Assembly (NCBI RefSeq): GCF_001429295.1
Contig: NZ_LMJL01000007.1
Location: 463,036 to 495,204 of the forward strand
Direction of reading: 5' to 3'
Length of the DNA stretch: 32,169 nucleotides
Source of the DNA: Flavobacterium sp. Root935
GTDB lineage: Bacteria; Bacteroidota; Bacteroidia; Flavobacteriales; Flavobacteriaceae
A program made the position numbers and the translations under genes. The notes beneath the pieces were generated by a model that saw only the letters and a list, made by a program, of their open reading frames with translations, was not told the origin of the DNA and ran no database searches. Of this stretch, positions 19,301-28,300 are shown piece by piece (position 1 is the first letter of the stretch; the number at the start of each line of letters is the position of its first letter).

Positions 19301-22300
19301 ACAGTTGGAGCATTATAAGACAATGCAGCCGGATTAGTAGTTACTACGATATTATAGTTACCGCTTGCGCTGAAATCTGAAACTGTGAAAGTAGCTGAAC
19401 CATTATTATCTGTTCCGTTTGCAGTGTTACAACTCACATTATTTGCAGATGTACGAACAATGTCAATCGGAATAACTGGTTCTACTTTGTAAGGTCTTTC
19501 AATAGAACAACCATTAGCATCTGTAACTTTAAATAAGTAAGTATTTGGAGCTAAGCCAACAAAAGTTGCGTTGTTTCCATTATCTAATGTTATCGGTGAA
19601 ATAATTTCATATTTCGCATATGGAGTATATCCTCCGCTTACAGTCAAGGTAACATCAGCCACATTTGTTGGACAAATAGGAGCTGTAGTTAAAGCGAAAG
19701 TTATATTTGTTAATGGCTGATATGCTGGAACAACAACGCTACCATTAAATTGACATCCATTAGCATCTATAACATAATAATTTACTGTTTGAGCAGATGT
19801 ACTAACAGTTACCTGAGTTGTATTATCAGTATAATATGTTGCACCTCCATCAAAATTAAATCTGTATGGTGATGTTCCTCCAGTAGCTGTAATTGTTACA
19901 ACCGCAGGCTGAGCAGCATTGCTTGCATTACATGCATAAGCTGTAATTGCAGGCGTAGCATCTAAAATTGCCGGCTGACCTACAGTATATTGTTTTGTTA
20001 AAGTACAACCTCTTCCAGATGTAACCGTGATATCATAAACTCCTTGTGGTAAACTAGAGAATACATTACCCGTTTGTACATATCCAACTGGAGCTGGTGA
20101 AATCGCATAAGTATAAGTTGGATTGTCATTTGAAGGCAATAAATTAACTTCAATTTTTCCGTTAGTTCCGTTGAAACAAGAAACATCAGTTACAACAGCA
20201 TCAAATGCTACAGGAGTACCTGCTGGTAAAGTTACCTCTGCTGTTGTAGTACAAAGATTTCCGTTGTCGGTCATTGTAATAGTATAAGTATCTGCTCTAA
20301 GTCCAGAAATTGTATTTCCTGAAATTACAATACTTGGATGCATTGGCGTAATACTATAACTATAAGAGTTTGTTCCTCCAGATGGAGTTAATGTAATTAC
20401 ACCATTATTAACCACACAACTTGGCAATGCCGTCTTTTCAGGGATTAATTTTAATGGCGCATTAATATTGATAGTCTTAGTATCTGTACAATCATTTCCA
20501 TCTTTAATGGTAATTGTATGAGATCCTGAACTTAAATTGGTAACTGTATATGGCAATCCTGGAATGCTTACAAATACTCCAGTATCCACTTTAATTGAAT
20601 AAGCTCCTACTCCCGCAGCAGTTTCGCTAACAACAACTCCAAAAGCACCTTCAGCCGCACAATTATTAGCTACACTTAAACTAATTACTGGACTTGGATC
20701 TTTAATGATTGTTGTGTTTAATGGGAACTCACAACCTTGAGCATCTTTAACAATAATATTCCAGTTTACATTTGTACCTGTTGGTCCTGGATCTAAACTT
20801 AATACATTTCCAGCAGCAAAAACTGATGGAGTAGCTGGAGCTACTGCTGAAGCAAATGTGTAAGGTCCTGTACCACCAGTAACCTTAATAGTCACTTGAG
20901 CTGGATCATCACAGTTTGCATTAACAGTATTTGTTATAATTGCATCAAGCGGTTGAACTGGCTCTGTTATTTGAAAAACTTCAGTAGTAGAACACAATGT
21001 TCCATCAAACTCTTTTACATAAAGAGCATAATTTCCTGGTCTTAATCCTGTAAGTGTTCCATTATATGCTGAACCTGTTAGACCAGTAGCTGATCCATTA
21101 ACAGGTGGTACAATTGGTAAATTTGTCAAGTTGTCTCTAACTTCAAAATCTAATCTTGTTGCATTGTAGTTAGATACTGTGAAATTAATAATTCCATTCG
21201 CAGCACCATTACATGTAACATTCGTAGTTGTTAAAGGATTAATTTCAAGATTAGAAATTTTTGGAGTTTTCATCTCATAGTAAGATGGACATCCGTTAGC
21301 ATCCACAACTTCAAAAACATAATTTGTATTTTGATCTAAGCCTGTAAATGTATAAGAAGTTGCTGGAGTTAAACCAGAAGTTGTACCAACTCCATAAATT
21401 GTGTATGTGAATGGTGCAACACCCGTTCCTCCAAATACTCCAACTTCAACAGAAATACCATCATCACAAGTGGCGCCAACTACTGTTCCGTTTAACTGTA
21501 AGTATGGTGGAGGCTGAATTCTTAATTTACTGCTTTTGAATTCACAACCATTTGCATCTACAACATTGATATAATAATCTCCAAAATTTAATCCAGGGAA
21601 ATTATGTGCAATAGCTGCATTTGCAGTATTTGCAGTATAAGTACCAATTTCCGTCATAGAATTATTGTATAAATGATATATGTAAGGAGCTGTTCCTCCA
21701 GACACAACATTTACATCAAAACTTCCTGGTATAGTAGATTTACAAGTAATGCCATGAACAACAATATTCATTACTATTGGTGGAGGGTTATTTAATGTAA
21801 TACTATTACGGTATTCACATCCTTTATTGTCTCTAACCACATAATTGTAAGTTCCTGAAGCTAAACCACCATAAGTAGTTAAATTTCCGAAAGTAACTCC
21901 ATTATCAATACTATATTGGAAAGGTGCTTCACCAATAGGGTTTGTAAAACGTATTGTACCATCAGAATAACCATTACATGTAGGATCAACCTTAGCAACT
22001 GTTACAGCTACTGGTACATAATCTGATACCGTAGCAGTACTTGTTTCTTTTGTACAACCATTAGCATCAGTAATTTCAAATTGATATACTCCTGCTGTTG
22101 ACGTTGTATATGGGAATGATGTTCCCGTAAAAGCAATTGGTGAACCTGTATAGGTTCCTGCGCCAACTTTAACTCTGTATCCAAACGGCGCTGCACCACC
22201 TGTTACAGAAACTGTAATACTAGCATCTGTTGGTGTAGCACAAGTAAGATCTTTTGTTAAAATCGCTGTACCAATCATGGCATCGTTAACTGTTACAGTT

Positions 22301-25300
22301 GTTGTACTTGTACAGTTATTGGCATCTTTTATAGTAATTGTATAAGTACCTGCAGTTACTGTAAATGTATTAGCCGGACTTGGCGCTGCGCCAGTATTAA
22401 TTGAATATATGTAAGGAGCAACTCCGTTTGAACCTGTAGCTACAATTTGGAAAGTATTTCCTGAAGCTGTACACTGATTGGTTACTGAAGCTGTTACGCT
22501 TGGAGCTGTATCTGTTGTTAAAGTTAATGGTAAAACTACTGTACATTCGTTAGAATCTTTCACCCATGCAAACCATGTAAGTGCCGGATTTAAATTAGCA
22601 GAATTTGCTGTATCATATGTTCCAGCTACAGTATTACTGTTACTGAATGAATACTGATATCCAGGTGTTCCTCCAGCTGCAGTAATAGTAACTTTTGCTG
22701 TTGGAATATTACAGTTTGCATTAACATAAGCTGCAGTTGCCGAAAGTGCAGTTGCAGGCTGACTAATAGTAATTGATGTTGGAACAGTACATCCTGTAGT
22801 TTCGTCTGTAAACACAACGCCGTAAGTTCCTTGTGGTAAATTAGGAAGTGTAAATACAGCAGCAGACTGACCTGTTACAGGTGTTCCGCTGTTAACTACG
22901 TAACTATATGTAGAAGCAAATCCGCTTACATTGTAACGAATAGTTCCTGTTGAACCTCCATTACAATAAACATCATTCAGTTTAGTTGCTAAAGCAATCA
23001 TAGGAACTGCCGGAGCAATGTTTATTGGGAATGTATCATAACATCCCCTTGCGTCTGTTACTTTGAATATATAATTTCCAGATGCTAATCCAGCAAATGA
23101 TCCTGTAGCATTTGATGGTGCCGTAGTTGGGCCAGAAACAATTTCGTATATAAATGGTGCAATTCCTGTTCCTGCAGTAACATTTACAGTTGCTGTACTA
23201 GTAGTACTTGCTGCAGGTGCACAATAAATTGGAGTTGTACCAACAGAAGCAATTGCTGGCGGATTTAATCTATCAATAACAATAGATTTTGTCGCCATTA
23301 TACATCCATTTGCATCTTTAACAGCATAGTAAATAGTTTGATTTGTACCATTATCAACTACTGTTAATGTGTTCACAGAAGTAAATGATCCATTGTTGAA
23401 ACTATATGTATATGGCGCAGTTCCCGTTGTTGGAACAACAATTGTTACAACAGCAGATTGTTTTGCATTATTAGTATCACAACTGAAAGTTGTTGCAGTA
23501 GCGTTTGTATTTAATGCTGTTGGCTCTGAAATTACAACAGATGTCGCAGCTGAAGTACAACCTAAAGCGTCAGTTACTAAAATATCGTAAGTACCTGCAA
23601 TTAAACCAGTAGTTGTCGGAGTTGTAGAAATCAGAGTTCCCCCTCTTCTCACACTATATGTAAACGGTGCTTTTCCTGAAGTTGCTGTAATAGTAATTGC
23701 TCCAGTATTTCCACCATTACATGATACATCAACTTTACTAGTTGTAATTGTTAATGTAGTTGGTTTTAATGTGACCGGAATATCAGCAGTTTCTGCCTGA
23801 CAAACAGGGTTTGAAGAATCTGTAACTCTAAATTTATAAGTTCCTGTTGCAGTTGCCACATAAGGACTTGTCGTTGTAGTGTAAGTTCCTCCATTAAATG
23901 AAACTGCATACGTACGAGTTCCCGTACCACCAGAAGAAGCTAAACTAATTGTGGTGTTTGGAGTACAAGTAACATCCGGTACAATTGTCGGAGTAATTGT
24001 TAATTGAGGTGCTACAACATAAGTAGTTGAAACATCACAACCAAAACCATCTCTGATGCTTAATGTGTAAGTACCCGGAGTTAAACTGAAATTAGGTGAC
24101 GGCTGATAGAAAATACCATCTTTACTATAAGTTGGAGTTCCTACATAAGTACCCGTAATCGTAATATTAATTGGAGTTCCTGTATAACATTGTGATGCAG
24201 GGGTATCAATTGTCGGAACATTTTCAGATTGAATTGTAATCGTTCTTTTTACTGTACAATTGTTATTATCCTTAACATAAACATCAATTGATGTAGTAAG
24301 AACTGCAGTATCCACTTCAACACCTGTTCCATAAGCTGTACTTGGTACAGTTGAAGGACTAGCGGCATAAGCATATGTGTATCCAGGAGTTCCGCCTGTT
24401 AAACCTGTAAATGTTAAAGTAGCTTTTGTTGTTTTACAATTGATCTTCGTAGCTGTTACATTATAAGTAATTGCAGTTGCAGCACTAATTGTTACAGAAG
24501 CTGTATTAGAAGTACATCCTGTAGTAATATCTCTGGCTACTAAAGTATATGTACCCGCAGCTAAACCTGTTACTGTTACAGTATTACCTGATTTAGTAGC
24601 AGTTCCCGAATTTGGAGTCAATGTGTATGTAAAGTTTCCTGAACTACTTGGGTTTCCAATGTTGAATGTTGCAGTACCGTTGTTTGCATTGAAACATAAT
24701 TCATCTGTTTTTGATCCAGAAACCGTAATTGCAGGAGCTGCATCAATTGTTCTTGAACCTGTTGCAGTACATCCGTTAGCATCAGTTACTCTAAAAGAAT
24801 AATTTCCAGGAACTAATCCTGTAAATGTACCTGTGCTATTTGCAGCAGGTGAAGTTGGACCAGCTGTTACGGCATAAGTAAATGGTGCAACACCTCCAAC
24901 AGCTGTTAATGTAATACTAGTTGTTGTAGTGTTACATGTAATACCTGCTGGTGTAGAGAACGTAAGAGATGTAGGCGGATTAAATGCCGGAATATTAATT
25001 GTTTTTGTATTAATACATCCTTTTGAATCTTTTACAGAATATGTAATAGTTTGTGCACTGCTTGTATTGGTAACAGAAAGTGTGTTAGTACTTGTATAAG
25101 TTGCACTTCCGTTAAAACTATAAGTATAAGTTCCTGAGCCACCCGCACCAGAAACTGTAATTACAGTCGTTGGGCTACAAGTTGTGTTTGCTGCCGCTGA
25201 AGCACTTGCTACAACCGGAGAAGGATTGTTTAATGTTATAGTATAAACTGGAGATACACAGCCTTTATTATCTTTTACTTGATATGTGTAATTTCTCGTG

Positions 25301-28300
25301 TTAACTGAACCTACAAATGCATTTAGACCTGTAAGTGTAGGACTTGTACCAAAAGTTGTACTTCCGTTAAAGCTGTAAGTGTAAGGTGCTCCACCTCCGC
25401 CTGCTGGAATAACAGTAAACTGACCATCAGTACCATTATTACAAGCAGGATCTACTTTGTTTGCTGTCGCAGTAGGATTTGTAATAGGATCTACTACAAC
25501 CGGAACACTAACAACAATACATCCTTTTGAATCTGTTACTCTAAACACATAACTTCCAGCTAAAGATGCTGTGTAAATATTAGATGGAATAGCTGTATAA
25601 GTAGTGCTTCCGTTTACTGCTACTTCGTATGTGAAAGGACCTACACCGCCTGTGACTGTAAGTGTTATTTCTGCATTATTAGTAATACAATCTAATGGTT
25701 TAGTAATATTTCCTTCTGCTTTTAATTCGTTTGCAATAACGATATTCGAAATTGCAGGAGCAATACAACCGTTAGCATCTGTTACAATAATTGAATGTGT
25801 TCCAGGACCAACATTTGTAAATGTATTTGAAGTCTGACCCGGTGCACCATCTAAACTATAAGAATAAGGTGTTTTTCCTCCTGTAACATTTACCACAAGC
25901 GTTGAACGATTAACTGTATCGTAGCATAAATCTGAACTAGCCGCCAATGTTGCAGTAGGAGGTGTTGGTGCATTAATGTCTACACGAACTGATGCAGGAG
26001 AAGTACATGAATTTGAATCACGTGCAACTACCGTATAAGAACCTGTGGCCACATTTGTAAATATATTTAAACTTTGAAACGGAACTATAACTGTTGTACC
26101 CGTAGAATCTCTTAATTCATATTGATAACTTGGTGTACCTCCATTACCTGTTGCGGTAATCGAAGCTCCGTTTGTACAAGTAGGCTGAGTTGTAACCTGT
26201 GCTGTAACTGTTAAAGCCGTAGGTGATTTTACTTCTTGGGTTAATGGAAATACGCATGTTGAAGGAGAAGCATCAAAACGTACTCTAATATTATAATTTC
26301 CACTATTCAAACCGCTGGCAGTAACAGGAGAAACTTTAGAGTTTACCCAAGTTGCTCCATTATCTAATGAATAATCGAATCCGTAAGGAAGATTAAAGTT
26401 TTGAGCAGAAATAGTAATTTCTCCATCATTTTTTCCATTACATGTAACATCTTTAAATCCAGTTACTGAAGCAGTAAATGCTTTATTAGTGTCGATAACA
26501 ATTGGGAAATCTTTTTGAGTGATACATGTTTTAGGAATCTGACGTACCCAAATATCATCAATAACAATATCATTTCCGCCGTATTCAATACTTCCAGAAC
26601 GAATTCTGAATGTTAGATTGGTATTGTTTTTTGGATTCAATGAAATATTAATAGGAACCCACTTTGTTCTGTTCGGATCGTTTGCTGCTTCAGCGATTTT
26701 ACCCGTATCCTCAGTAGCTACAACTTGTCCTGCTGAATCTACTAATTCAAACCTAACAATTGGAGCTGCACCATTCGTACCTGTGTTTAATAAATTTCCT
26801 ACATACAAGGAAACCATTACAGGTTGATTTGGGATAACATCAATAATTGGTTTACTATAAAGAACTCCGTAAGGACCTGCAGCCCCTCCAATATTTACTA
26901 ATAAATATCTTCCGTTTGCATCAGCTCCATTTGTAGTGTGATCTTTAAAGTGATACCAAGCGTTATCGTTTCTCCAGAAGAAACTTGTAACAGAATATTG
27001 GTTGTCTTCTACAGAACGAGTTGGTGTTCCGTTTAATGAACAAGTATAAGGAGGATTAACTCTTTGGTCATTGAAACAATATGCTGATGCAATACCTGGA
27101 GTTGTAGTGGTTCCACCAGAACCAAAATCTTCTAATAATAAATTACTATAAGTAGGTACTGAAGTTAAATTATATTTTACTGAAATAGTATGCGCACCAG
27201 ATGGAACATTAACAAATACATTCGAAGGTGTATTTGTATTTAGTACGTTATCTATATAGTACTCATAAGCATAATTATTTCCTCCGCCGCTTGTTACCGT
27301 AACCGTACTTGTTGCTGTTCCGTTACAGTTAAAAACTGGTGGAGCAACAGATATTGTTGGGTCAGCAGGTTTTGGATCTAAAATCACTCCTGGCATACTG
27401 TATATACAGCCTTTAGAATCTTTAATGTAAAGTGTATATGTTCCTGGAGCAACATAAGCTTCGTTTGAAGCTCCATAGCTTGTACCTCCATCAAAACTAT
27501 AAGTATAAGGAGCTGTTCCTCCTTGAGGGTTTGTAATTCTTACTTTACCAAATCCGTTACCAGAAGGATCACAGCCTGCCAATTCAGAAACACCCGCTGA
27601 TGCTGATAAAGCATTTGCTGGAGCTGTGATCGTAATTGGTGTCGCAGGATCAGTACAAGTTACTCCTGACATTGTATAACGTACTACAACATTATAACCA
27701 CCTGCAGCAACATTAGGGAATACAGGATTGTTACTAAAGGTTGCGCCATTATCTATACTATATTCTAAAGTATATCCATTAGCATTAGTAACATTTACGT
27801 TAATTTGAGAAGTTCCGCCACTACAGTTAATCTCAGCTGCAGTTACAGTATATGTTGGTTTCGGATTTGCAGTAACTGTAATAGATGTTGTTCCGCTGCA
27901 ATTATTAGCATCAACAACTCTAATATCATATTTGCCAGGTCCTGTAACAGCGATTTCATTTGATAATTGGAATGAACTTGATCCGTTTATAAAATGATAA
28001 TACGGTGCAGTTCCACCTGTCGTTGTTACTACTATTTTTCCATTAGCACAAGCTGTCAACGGAACGGTTAGAGCTGCCGTTGGAGTTAATCCTGCTGGAA
28101 CCGGATTTACAGTAACTCTTACCGTTTTATCACAAAACGGCGCTGGTGTAGCACCTACTGGTCCGTTAGTAACTCTAATATCATAATCTCCTGATGATAA
28201 ATTTGCAAAGGTATAATCTGAATTTGATGTTGGCCCAAAGCTATTTACCAAAGTACCTCCACTAGTGTAGATATAATAATAGTATTGTGGGTCGATATTT

